Source: Candidatus Poribacteria bacterium (GTDB lineage Bacteria > Poribacteria > WGA-4E > GCA-2687025). Taken from it: 64,000 nt of DNA. Under the pieces are notes generated by a model. It ran no database searches. It was given only the letters and a program-made list of their open reading frames with translations, and was not told the origin of the DNA. The position numbers were made by a program, and so were the translations under genes. Below are positions 34,693 through 42,807 of this stretch, one piece after another (position 1 is the stretch's first letter; the number at the start of each line of letters is the position of its first letter). The stretch spans positions 1 to 64,000 of the forward strand of contig JABGQA010000160.1 in NCBI GenBank assembly GCA_018644665.1, read 5' to 3'.

Positions 34693-35840
34693 ACATCCCA
34701 ATCACCAGACCGTATCTCGACGAGCGGGAGCAAGAGCTGGTCGCCGACGTCATCGCGTCGGGATGGGTGACGCAGGGCCCGCGTGTCGAGGAGTTCGAGG
34801 AGACGTTCGCTGCGTATGTCGGCGCGCCGCACGCGGTGGCCGTCACGTCGTGTACGACCGCGCTGCATCTCTCACTGCTCGCCCTCGGCATTGGACCGGG
34901 CGACGAGGTGATCATCCCTTCAATGACATTCATCGCGACGGCGAACGCGATACTCCACGCGGGAGCGACGCCCGTCTTCGTCGAGGTCCATCCCCGCACG
35001 GTCAACATCGACCCACAGTCCGTCGAGGACGCGATCACGCCGCGGACAAAGGCGATTATGCCCGTGCACCAGATCGGCATGCCCGCCGGAATGGCCGCGC
35101 TGCTCGACATCGGTGCGCGGCACGGCCTGAAGATCATCGAGGATGCCGCGTGCGCGGTCGGAAGCGAAGTGGATCTGGGCGACGGGTGGGAGAAAGTCGG
35201 CAGGCCGCGCGGTGATCTCGCCTGCTTCTCGTTCCATCCGCGCAAGCTGATTACGACCGGGGAAGGCGGCATGTTGACCTGCGCCGACGAGGCTACGGCG
35301 ACACGCCTGCGCCGCCTGCGTCACCACGGCATGTCGGTTAGTGACCGGACGCGGCACTCATCGGGTCGCGTGGTGGCGGAGGAGTACGTCGAGGTCGCCC
35401 ACAACTACCGCATGACGGACCTGCAAGCGGCGATGGGGCTTGGACAGATGGAGAAACTGGCCGGCATCGTCGAGGCCCGTCGCCGATTGGCCGCGCGCTA
35501 CACGGAGCATCTCGCCGAGGTCGAGGCGTTGACACCTCCGTTCGAGCCTGCCTACGCGAGGAGCAACTACCAGTCCTACTGCGTCCGCCTGGCGTCGGAC
35601 GCGCCCTGCTCCCGCGACGAACTCATGCAGAAGATGCTGGATCGCGGCATCTCGACCCGACGCGGCATCATGACGATCCACCGCGAGCCCGCCTACGCGG
35701 ACATGTGCGCCCACGTTGAGCTGCCCATCACCGAGCGCGCGAGCGACGAGACGCTCCTTATCCCGCTATACCCGCAGATGACGGACGACGAGCAGGATGC
35801 CGTGATCAGGGCCCTGAAGGACTGTGCGGGCAGGGAGTGA
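34689..35840 (+). CDS. DegT/DnrJ/EryC1/StrS aminotransferase, copy 2
   Basis: The 383-residue PLP enzyme has K186 in FHPRKLITTGEGGML, EDAACAVGSE near residue 151 and the TSCTTALHLSLL loop. It is clearly diverged from copy 1 and has the insertion VDLGDGWEKVGRPRG before the lysine, so it is likely to use a different keto-sugar. The GTG start overlaps the epimerase stop (GTGA), showing coupling. The cassette ends here; 55 nt separate it from the convergent DUF1549 gene. Confidence 0.9.
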   Translation: MNIPITRPYLDEREQELVADVIASGWVTQGPRVEEFEETFAAYVGAPHAVAVTSCTTALHLSLLALGIGPGDEVIIPSMTFIATANAILHAGATPVFVEVHPRTVNIDPQSVEDAITPRTKAIMPVHQIGMPAGMAALLDIGARHGLKIIEDAACAVGSEVDLGDGWEKVGRPRGDLACFSFHPRKLITTGEGGMLTCADEATATRLRRLRHHGMSVSDRTRHSSGRVVAEEYVEVAHNYRMTDLQAAMGLGQMEKLAGIVEARRRLAARYTEHLAEVEALTPPFEPAYARSNYQSYCVRLASDAPCSRDELMQKMLDRGISTRRGIMTIHREPAYADMCAHVELPITERASDETLLIPLYPQMTDDEQDAVIRALKDCAGRE

Positions 35841-35895
35841 CGCCCGCTTCGCTCGTTGGACGCGATGGCGGCCGCGCGGACGCCCGCCGGAGGCC

Positions 35896-38322
35896 CTAGT
35901 GGTTGCTGGCGAACTCCGCGGAGTTCAGCAGGCTCCAGTACAGATCCTCGAACGCCTTGTTCTTGTCCCGGTACCCGCTGCTTTGCAGGTAGGTGCGGAA
36001 GTAGCTGCGTTCCTCGCCGGTCGGCTTCCGCGAGAGGATCGAGAGGAAAATCGCGTCGATGCGCCGCTGCGCGTCCGTCTGCGTGCGGAGGATGCGGTCG
36101 AGGCGCGTCCCCTCCTTGGCGATACTGCCGTCATTCACGATAGCGCCGTTGAGCAGCATCAGCGCCTGCGAGATGGTCGCCTTGTTTATCTCGTCCTCTT
36201 CCATCTCGTCGTTGCCGAACACGAAGCGGAAGCGTCTCAGGTAGTCGCGCTTCATCGCCTCGACGTTCTCCTGGCGCCGCCGCTTGCGGCTCTCGATGTT
36301 CGTCGCCTCGAGCAACGAGTAGAAGAGTTGCTCAGCCGTCAGCGGACGGATACGGGCGTGCGTCAGGTACTGCGTGTCGTTCTTGTTGCGGTCGGTGGTC
36401 TTGGCGGATCGCTGGTACATCTCGGTGTTTAGGATGCTTCGCGTGAGATAGCGCAGGTCGTAGCCATGCGCTACGAAGTCTTCCGCGAGCCACTCAAGAA
36501 GCGCGGGATGCGTCGGCCGCGTGTTGACGCCGAACCAGTCGATCGGGTCGACGATCCCCGCCCCGGCGAAATACGACCAGACTCGATTGACCGTGGCCTT
36601 GGCGAAATACGGGTTCGACGGCTCGGTCATCCACTCGGCATAGCTGGCGCGGGCGGACCTGGCGGACGAGGCGCTGAACGGCGACTTGTCTAGGAACGCC
36701 GCATCGACCCTGACTCCGGTGTCCGGCACATTCGCCTGGCGGATGTCGCGGTCTCTCAGGTACGAGCCGATGTACTGCTTCTCCGTGCGCCCGTTGCGTT
36801 CGACTTCCTCGTATATCTGTTCCCGCTCGATGCTGTTGAAGAACGCGACGACGCCGTAGAAGTCCTCCTGGGTCCACGGCTCGGACTTGTGGTCGTGGCA
36901 CTGCGCGCACTGCATCGGGAGGCCCAGGAACGTGCGCGATGTCCGCGCCGCAAGCTCCTCGGGGTCGAGGTCGTACCGCATCATGTACTGCGCCGAACCT
37001 ACCTCGTGCGTCGGCCCCACGGTCGTGAGCAACTCGCGGACCATCTCGTCGTACGGCGTGTTCTTGGCGAGTTGGTCGCGGAACCAGGCGCGCAAGAGCA
37101 TGACGTCGTTGTTGCCCGAGTCGAAGCGCCCGGCGAGCCACACGGTCCACACATCCGCCCAATGATCCAAGTAGTCCTCGGACCCGACGAGTTCGTCGAT
37201 CACCTTGGATCTGTCGGCCCCGCCGCCCGCGAGAGTGAACTCCGCCGCCACGGTCGATGGTGGGATGACGCCCGTAAGATCGAGCCACGCCCGTCGAAGG
37301 AAGGAGCCGGGCAGGGCGCGCGGCGACACTTCGAGCCCGACGGCCTGCACCTTGGCGTTCACGAACTCGTCGATCCTGCGGGCCGTTGCCTTCACCGCTG
37401 CGTCGGTCACGGGCTCGCCGGTCCGCGTTGCGCCCTGAGAAATCGCGCCGCCGGGCGTCAGCGGGAGGAGGGCGACCTCAGCCGGCATCGCGATCGGGTC
37501 GCGGCGTCTGGAGGGCCGCATCGCGTTCATCGCTCCGCCGCCCGGCTTCACGATCTCGACAGCCTCTCCGGCATCCTCGGTCGGAGCGTCGATGGCTGCG
37601 CCCGCGGGCATCATCGCGTCGCCCATGGCGCTGCCCGCCGCAGGATCGACGGCGACCGGGGCATCACCTGGAGTCAGCGGATCGACGAGCGTCTGTCCGC
37701 CAGCCGGCCCTCCATTGGGCAGAGCGGCCGGCCGCGTATCAGTGGATGATTCGAGGGCGTTCTTGGGTTCCTTGCCCGTCACGGCGCGATGCTGGAGCGT
37801 TTCCAACCCGCGCAGGGCCGCTTTGCGCACGGCCTCGGAATCGTCGGCGACGGCGATCTCGCGCAGGATGGACTTGTCGGCCTGTTCGCCCGCGCGTCCC
37901 AGGGCCAAGGCGGCTTCGCTGCGCACGCCCCAGTTGTCGTCACGTAGCGTCGCGCGGATCGCGTCCACGGCGACGGGTGACCCCTTTGTCCGCGCGAGCG
38001 CCGAGACGGATTCCCAACGCAGGTTCGCGTCCTTCGAGGCGAGCATGTGCACGAGGCCCGAAACGCCCGGCTTCCCGGCGCTCGCGAGCAGCTTGAGGTA
38101 GTCGGCGCGCATCGCGGCGGGCGCGGCCTCCACCTTCTCGATGATGCCGACGATCGTCGCGGGGAGATCCTTCCTCGCGATCTCGGGCAGCTTGGGGAGT
38201 CGCTCCAGGACGGACTCCGACTCACCGTCGGCGGACATGGAATCCGCAGACATCAATGAGCTACACATCGCCAGGCTGAGAATGACGGCGGAGAGCCACA
38301 ACGCGCGTGGAATGCTCAACAT
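35896..38322 (-). CDS. HEAT-repeat/DUF1549/DUF1553 secreted protein
   Basis: The 808-residue protein has a signal peptide (1-27), HEAT-like repeats (about 60-170: LRWESVSALARTKGSPVAVDAIRATLRDD and the next unit) and a Pro/Ala/Gly-rich linker (about 180-290). A DUF1549 domain follows, with FLRRAWLDLTGVIPP and the cytochrome-like C472AQC475H476 motif. The DUF1553 domain is at about 545-800 (WFGVNTRPTHPALLEWLAEDF, LTAEQLFYSLLEATN). The pair is abundant in Planctomycetes and Poribacteria, where it is periplasmic and linked to polysaccharide or sulfatase genes. The role is unknown. It is divergent from the DUF1080 gene 236 nt away. Confidence 0.85.
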   Translation of the reverse strand: MLSIPRALWLSAVILSLAMCSSLMSADSMSADGESESVLERLPKLPEIARKDLPATIVGIIEKVEAAPAAMRADYLKLLASAGKPGVSGLVHMLASKDANLRWESVSALARTKGSPVAVDAIRATLRDDNWGVRSEAALALGRAGEQADKSILREIAVADDSEAVRKAALRGLETLQHRAVTGKEPKNALESSTDTRPAALPNGGPAGGQTLVDPLTPGDAPVAVDPAAGSAMGDAMMPAGAAIDAPTEDAGEAVEIVKPGGGAMNAMRPSRRRDPIAMPAEVALLPLTPGGAISQGATRTGEPVTDAAVKATARRIDEFVNAKVQAVGLEVSPRALPGSFLRRAWLDLTGVIPPSTVAAEFTLAGGGADRSKVIDELVGSEDYLDHWADVWTVWLAGRFDSGNNDVMLLRAWFRDQLAKNTPYDEMVRELLTTVGPTHEVGSAQYMMRYDLDPEELAARTSRTFLGLPMQCAQCHDHKSEPWTQEDFYGVVAFFNSIEREQIYEEVERNGRTEKQYIGSYLRDRDIRQANVPDTGVRVDAAFLDKSPFSASSARSARASYAEWMTEPSNPYFAKATVNRVWSYFAGAGIVDPIDWFGVNTRPTHPALLEWLAEDFVAHGYDLRYLTRSILNTEMYQRSAKTTDRNKNDTQYLTHARIRPLTAEQLFYSLLEATNIESRKRRRQENVEAMKRDYLRRFRFVFGNDEMEEDEINKATISQALMLLNGAIVNDGSIAKEGTRLDRILRTQTDAQRRIDAIFLSILSRKPTGEERSYFRTYLQSSGYRDKNKAFEDLYWSLLNSAEFASNH

Positions 38323-38558
38323 AGGCGCCTGCTTATCCCTGTTACGACCCGCTTGCGTCCCGACGGCGTCCATAACGCGTCCGCTCTCAGCGGGTTCATT
38401 TCGCGCGCGCCCTCCGACGACCCTGGAACGGTCACCGGTTCCCCCGCGCCGACGTCGCGGCCCGAGTCTTGTTGGGCCGTCCATCCCTATGCTATCACTG
38501 AGTCGCCATGCGGCAACAGACGACACGGCCCACACGGCCTGACTACAGGAGCGACTCG

Positions 38559-39281
38559 ATGGCCAACGTTGGTTACGACGACACGCCACAACTACCCGAT
38601 CAGGAATGGCTTGTACACGACGGAAGTCGGCCTCAGCCACGCGTCGTGACGCCTGGCACGGACGGGGCCGCCCCATCGGACGCCGTCGTCCTCTTCGACG
38701 GCACGGACCTCTCCAAGTGGAAGGGCGGCGACGGCGCCGCCGCGTGGAAGGTCGAAAACGGGTATATGGAAGTCACCCGGTCGGGTGATATCCAGACGGT
38801 CGAGCAGTTCGGCGACTGCCAGCTTCACCTCGAATTCCGTTCGCCGGACGTCGTGAAGGGCGATAGCCAGGGACGCGGCAACAGTGGCGTTTTCCTGATG
38901 GGGTTGTACGAGATCCAGGTGCTGGACAGCTACGACAACCCGACCTACGCCGACGGCGGCGCGGGCAGCATCTACGGTCAGCACCCGACGTTGGTAAACG
39001 CCAGCCGCAAGCCGGGCGAGTGGCAGACATACGACATCATCTTCATCGCGCCGCGGTTCGACGGGGACAAGCTCGTCAGTCCGGCGTGCCTGACGGTGCT
39101 GCACAACGGCGTTCTCGCTCAGCACGCGCAGGCGTCGGACGGGCCGACGGGGCATCGCTCCGTGTCGTCGTACAGCTCGGACCATCCCGCCGCCGGCCCG
39201 CTGAAGTTGCAGGACCACGGCGACCTCGTCCGCTTCCGAAACATCTGGATGCGTCCGCTGCCCGCGAGCGACCAGACGTAG
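38559..39281 (+). CDS. DUF1080 (3-keto-disaccharide hydrolase family) protein
   Basis: The 240-residue protein is a DUF1080 concanavalin-like domain with VVLFDGTDLSKWKGGDG, GRGNSGVFLMGLYEIQVLDS, YGQHPTLVNASRKPGEWQTYDIIF and a C-terminal VRFRNIWMRPL. It lacks an obvious signal peptide. The family includes a hydrolase of 3-keto-disaccharides and many Planctomycete/Poribacterial proteins. AGGAG is spaced 7 nt from the ATG. It is divergent from the DUF1549 gene, and the pair is a recurrent association in this group. Confidence 0.85.
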   Translation: MANVGYDDTPQLPDQEWLVHDGSRPQPRVVTPGTDGAAPSDAVVLFDGTDLSKWKGGDGAAAWKVENGYMEVTRSGDIQTVEQFGDCQLHLEFRSPDVVKGDSQGRGNSGVFLMGLYEIQVLDSYDNPTYADGGAGSIYGQHPTLVNASRKPGEWQTYDIIFIAPRFDGDKLVSPACLTVLHNGVLAQHAQASDGPTGHRSVSSYSSDHPAAGPLKLQDHGDLVRFRNIWMRPLPASDQT

Positions 39282-39394
39282 GCAAACTGGCATCGTTCGA
39301 GTGAGACGCGGCGAGTTGGGTGGGCGACCCGGCTCGCCGTGTTCCACGCACGGCCTTGGTGAGCCCTCCCTAATGTCCAGGTCGCGCCCTCCCC

Positions 39395-39421
39395 AACGAG
39401 ACACCAGAATTCTGTCTCGTT
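39395..39421. repeat. Inverted repeat AACGAGACA/TGTCTCGTT, copy A
   Basis: AACGAGACA (39395-39403) and TGTCTCGTT (39413-39421) are perfect 9-bp arms with a 9-nt spacer that contains CAGAATTC. The same arms recur at 42255-42286, and single half-sites occur at 41908-41916 and 42355-42364. Confidence 0.7.
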
Positions 39422-40143
39422 GCGCGATAGGCTGCGGCCCCAAGACTCGCGTCGCGTTCTCCGGAAGACCACGACAGCCCGCCGTAGTCCGTGTCGCCGC
39501 TACCCGATGCACACCGACTTCGAGAGGGTAGGGGAGAGCAGCGTGTCGCACCTTGGGGCAGAAGACACCACGACCCCTATCAGGTATTTCCTCCGCCCGA
39601 CTGAGCAGAACAGGGAAGCGCACACGCGCCAGGATGCCGCGGACTCGCATGGCCACACGCCCTGCCTCCGTGGCATGGGGCAGTGTGGATATAGTGTGCA
39701 ATCGGTCAGAGCGAAGTTGAGGCGGTGGAACGAAGTCGTCTCCATCCGCTGTACGCCCCTTGGCCGGTGGAAGGAGTCTGCCGGCAGGCGGTCGTTCGGC
39801 GACGCACTTAGCTGGCTCCGTCGAAGAACGCGGGCGGTTGCCCGTGTCAGACGCGATATGCGTGACGCCACGAGAACGCGGTGTCAGAACAGATCGAAAG
39901 CGTCAAGGCGCCTAAGCTGTAAGGTCGGGAGTGTCGATCCCCCGGGCGTGCTGGGAGACGTATATCACCCGGGTCGAATTGGTCCGTTCCGCTGCGCGGC
40001 CCAATCACTGACGGTAGGCATGCCAGTGTCGCCGTAACTCCCCGCACAGCTCTGCCTTCCGGCCTGGTCGTACGACGCCATGCATCGTCGTCTCCCCCGT
40101 CACATGGCGTGATCCGCAACCTGCTCAGCTTGGGTCAGCGCAC

Positions 40144-40149
40144 TATAAT
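40144..40149 (+). promoter_or_regulatory. Possible -10 box upstream of the sigma-PurC gene
   Basis: A perfect TATAAT lies 66 nt before the ATG of the sigma-PurC gene. I see no good -35 hexamer at the usual distance, so the promoter may depend on an activator or the match may be chance. Confidence 0.3.
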
Positions 40150-40214
40150 CTCGATGGTTGTGGTAACACACCGCGACCCGCCGCATCTGTATATTCGAGG
40201 AGCCCAACACAAGA

Positions 40215-41672
40215 ATGAACGACCGGGGCCTAGCACCGTTCGACCAACTCGTGCTATCGCAGATCGAGGTGATCCGCCGAATTGGGCTGTCGATACTGTG
40301 GCGGCGCTGGGAGTTGGACGATCTCGTTCAGGAGGTGGTGGCGCGTGTCTACGAGTACCGCGATCACGTACGAGACGAGGAGCGCGTGAAGGCGTGGATT
40401 GCATCGGTTGCTCGGAATACGGCACGCATGTGGAACCGGAAGCAACGCCCCGTCCTTACCGACCAGGTGTTCGAGATTCCGGTTCCCAGCGAGACAGTGA
40501 CCGGCAGGCTGGAGGCGCAGGAGCATTGGATGTCGCTCGTCACTGCCCTGAGTCAGTTGAGCGAGACCGACGAGGAGTTGCTGCGTGCCTACCACCTAGG
40601 CGAACGCAGTCACACGGAGCTGCAGGACGAATACAACGTCTCATACGGAGCTCTGCGGACCCGGCTCACTCGTGCGCGAGGCCGGCTTCGCTGGCTCCTC
40701 GCCCAGCCGCTGGATGCGGCAAGTACCTGCGAGAGAGGGCATGACGCCCGCGCGGCACCGCCCATGGAGGAAGTGATGTCATCCGCCATTGTGCAGACGG
40801 AATGCCCTGATCTGGATCTCGTGCACCGGGGTAAGGTGCGTGACATCCACGGGCTGGACGATCGCCTGTTTCTCGTGGCGACGGATCGCATCTCGGCGTT
40901 CGATGTTGTGTTGCCCAGCGGAATAACGAACAAAGGGAAAGTGCTGACGGCGCTCTCCACGTTCTGGTTCGACTACACGAAGGAACTCGTGCCGAACCAT
41001 CTGCTGAGCACGGATGTGGCTGAGTTCCCGGCGGTGGCGCAGCAGTACGCCGACACGCTGTCCGGGCGCACGATGTACGTCCTGCGTACGGACCGCGTGG
41101 ACATCGAGTGCGTCGTCCGCGGGTACATGAGCGGGTCGGCGTGGAAGGAATACCGGGAGCACGGCACCGTCTGCGGCGCGCGGATGCCGAGCGGACTCGT
41201 GGAGTCGGACCGGCTATCGGAACCGATCTTCACGCCAGCGACCAAGGCCGACACCGGACATGACGAGAACATCTCCATCGCGCAGATGCAGGACATTGTG
41301 GGAGCAGAGCTCACGGAGCGTCTGCGGAAGGCCAGCATCTCGATCTACGAGGCGGCGTCTGCGTACGCAGCCGAGCGTGGGATCATTATCGCTGACACGA
41401 AATTCGAGTTCGGGGAGCGGGACGGCGAGATCATCCTCATCGATGAGGTGTTGACCTCGGATTCGTCGCGGTTCTGGCCCGCGGACGAATACGAACCGGG
41501 GCGGCCTCAGCGCAGCTTCGACAAGCAGTACGTCCGGGACTACCTGGAGACGCTTGACTGGGGTAAGACGTATCCGGGGCCGGAACTGCCGGCAGACGTG
41601 GTCGCCGGGACTAGCGCTCGGTATCAGGAGGCGTACGAGCAGTTGGTTGGCGAGCCGTTCCTCGCCGACTAG
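40215..41672 (+). CDS. purC: ECF sigma factor fused in frame to SAICAR synthetase (PurC)
   Basis: One 485-codon frame encodes a sigma-70 family factor and a complete PurC. Sigma region 2 is at about residues 30-80 (ELDDLVQEVVARVYEYRDHV, RNTARMWNRKQRP) and region 4 at about 110-165 (ELQDEYNVSYGALRTRLTRARGRL). A short linker leads to Met188 and a roughly 298-residue PurC with VHRGKVRDIHGLDDR, LVATDRISAFDVV, NISIAQM and IIADTKFEFG. PurC joins CAIR and aspartate in purine synthesis. GGAGGAAG (40766-40773) lies just before ATG 40776, so PurC may be made separately by re-initiation inside a longer frame. The sigma part is similar to that of the 51.4 kb sigma factor. Either a true two-function protein or a lost sigma stop codon is possible. 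Confidence 0.85.
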   Translation: MNDRGLAPFDQLVLSQIEVIRRIGLSILWRRWELDDLVQEVVARVYEYRDHVRDEERVKAWIASVARNTARMWNRKQRPVLTDQVFEIPVPSETVTGRLEAQEHWMSLVTALSQLSETDEELLRAYHLGERSHTELQDEYNVSYGALRTRLTRARGRLRWLLAQPLDAASTCERGHDARAAPPMEEVMSSAIVQTECPDLDLVHRGKVRDIHGLDDRLFLVATDRISAFDVVLPSGITNKGKVLTALSTFWFDYTKELVPNHLLSTDVAEFPAVAQQYADTLSGRTMYVLRTDRVDIECVVRGYMSGSAWKEYREHGTVCGARMPSGLVESDRLSEPIFTPATKADTGHDENISIAQMQDIVGAELTERLRKASISIYEAASAYAAERGIIIADTKFEFGERDGEIILIDEVLTSDSSRFWPADEYEPGRPQRSFDKQYVRDYLETLDWGKTYPGPELPADVVAGTSARYQEAYEQLVGEPFLAD

Positions 41673-41851
41673 GACGTCGGTCCGCGGTTGCGTGGCCCAG
41701 ACTCGTACGTCGGATGCGCGGCCAATGGCCCGGTGATGGCGACCCCATCCTATCCATCCCCTGCGAGGGAAAGGCATTCACGCGTAGCGCAGACGCCATC
41801 CTATCCTTGCCCGACGAGAACGGGTTGGCCTAGATCCCCGGGTAGTGCTTG

Positions 41852-41879
41852 ACTGAACACTTCGGCGCTTCTGTTCAGT
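41852..41879. repeat. Inverted repeat ACTGAACA/TGTTCAGT
   Basis: Perfect 8-bp arms (41852-41859 and 41872-41879) enclose a 12-nt loop, CTTCGGCGCTTC. It is a different sequence from the AACGAGACA repeats but sits in the same decayed region. It lacks a T tract on either strand, so it is not a convincing terminator; it could be an operator or a mobile-element relic. Confidence 0.4.
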
Positions 41880-42058
41880 TGGGCCCGAGCCGTTGAGTAT
41901 GGCGGGCGTCTCGTTCCAAACGCTGGAAACGGGCCGCAGACAGGCCGCCTCCTGAGCGGTTGATCTGCCCACCTGTCAGTCGCAGCACAGCGACCCGGCG
42001 GGCTCATCGACGTCGCCCAACCCGTCAGCAGACGTGATCACTAAGCACATCCAAGGCC

Positions 42059-42313
42059 GTGGCGATCTTCCGCGACGATGAACATGCCGCCGATCTGGCC
42101 GACCGCAGTATTGGCGAATGCGAATGCGAGTCGGGGGCTACGTATGCCAGGGCGGTGGACGCGCACCGGCTGTTCTACGTTGAGTGGCTAGGGGTGTCGG
42201 ACGAGTTTCAAGGTCGTGCGTGGGGTGCCTATCTGTTGCTCCAAGCACTACTGCGAACGAGACACTTTTGGGATAGTGTCTCGTTCAGAGCGGGTGCGTT
42301 CCAAGCGCAGTAG
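42059..42313 (+). pseudogene. GNAT acetyltransferase fragment cut at an inverted repeat
   Basis: The frame encodes LFYVEWLGVSDEFQGRAWGA followed by YLLLQALLRTR, which matches the acetyl-CoA-binding motif A of GNAT enzymes (V.hh.GxGxG/A). Neither the normal N-terminal strands nor motif B is present. Similarity stops at about 42254, exactly where the GAACGAGACACT inverted repeat begins. It is best explained as a middle fragment of a GNAT gene truncated by an insertion or deletion. The GTG start is arbitrary. Confidence 0.5.
42255..42286. repeat. Inverted repeat GAACGAGACACT/AGTGTCTCGTTC, copy B
   Basis: Perfect 12-bp arms (42255-42266 and 42275-42286) flank an 8-nt loop. The inner 9 bases of each arm are those of copy A at 39395. 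A further single arm, TGTCTCGTTC, lies at 42355-42364. It follows directly on the GNAT fragment. Confidence 0.75.
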
Positions 42314-42807
42314 GGGTCTGTGTCGCATGGTCGAGGGTAAGGCCAGCCGACTAATGTCTCGTTCGCCTGGATACGACGTGCAAGACCTTCGCCGGGTTCG
42401 CGGCTGACCCAACTGCGTCCGCCAATGCGCCGCGCAGGACGTGTCACGAACCGCGCGCGGCCAGCACGCATACTCCTTGCCGCTGACGGTGGAGCTACCG
42501 TCAGTAGGTGGGAAGATTCGTCCGTCTGCTTCCCTCCAGTTCTCCGCATCGCCTCTTCTGCACGCGTCCGCCGTCCCTCCGCATCGACGGCACTCACGGG
42601 CCGATTCCCGTCACGAGTGCATCCACCCCGCCGTATTAGCTAGTAGCGTGCGCGGAAGACACGATCCATGCGAGGGGTTGACGGGGTCTTCCTGCCGTGC
42701 GCACTACCCTCAAACACCCGCTATACGTCGTATGGACTCTCGGCCTACGCGCGTCCACGATTATGTCCGGCTAAGACGGCCCGAACGAGAAACAGGAAGC
42801 TCCGGCA

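Larger units (their letters stand above)
39282..40214. other. Gene-poor region upstream of the sigma-PurC gene
   Basis: In 933 bases I see no open frame with a believable start, domain or ribosome site. It contains the inverted repeat at 39395-39421 and a -10-like TATAAT at 40144-40149. Composition is less GC-rich than in flanking genes, which fits decayed or acquired DNA. Confidence 0.6.
41673..42807. other. Gene-poor region between sigma-PurC and the DUF5916 gene
   Basis: This 1135-bp stretch has no intact gene that I can support. It holds the GNAT remnant (about 42059-42254), the inverted repeats at 41852-41879 and 42255-42286, GTCTCGTTC-type half-sites at 41908 and 42355, and a CCATCCTATCC direct repeat (near 41745 and 41805). 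It looks like eroded, formerly mobile or acquired DNA. Confidence 0.6.

Noticed and set aside
39420-40037. 205-codon plus-strand frame in the gene-poor region
   Set aside because: No ribosome site, domain or codon preference; composition resembles random frames of this region.
41745-41815. CCATCCTATCC direct repeats as a CRISPR or attachment site
   Set aside because: Only two copies about 60 bases apart with no further units, no spacer pattern and no integrase or cas gene.
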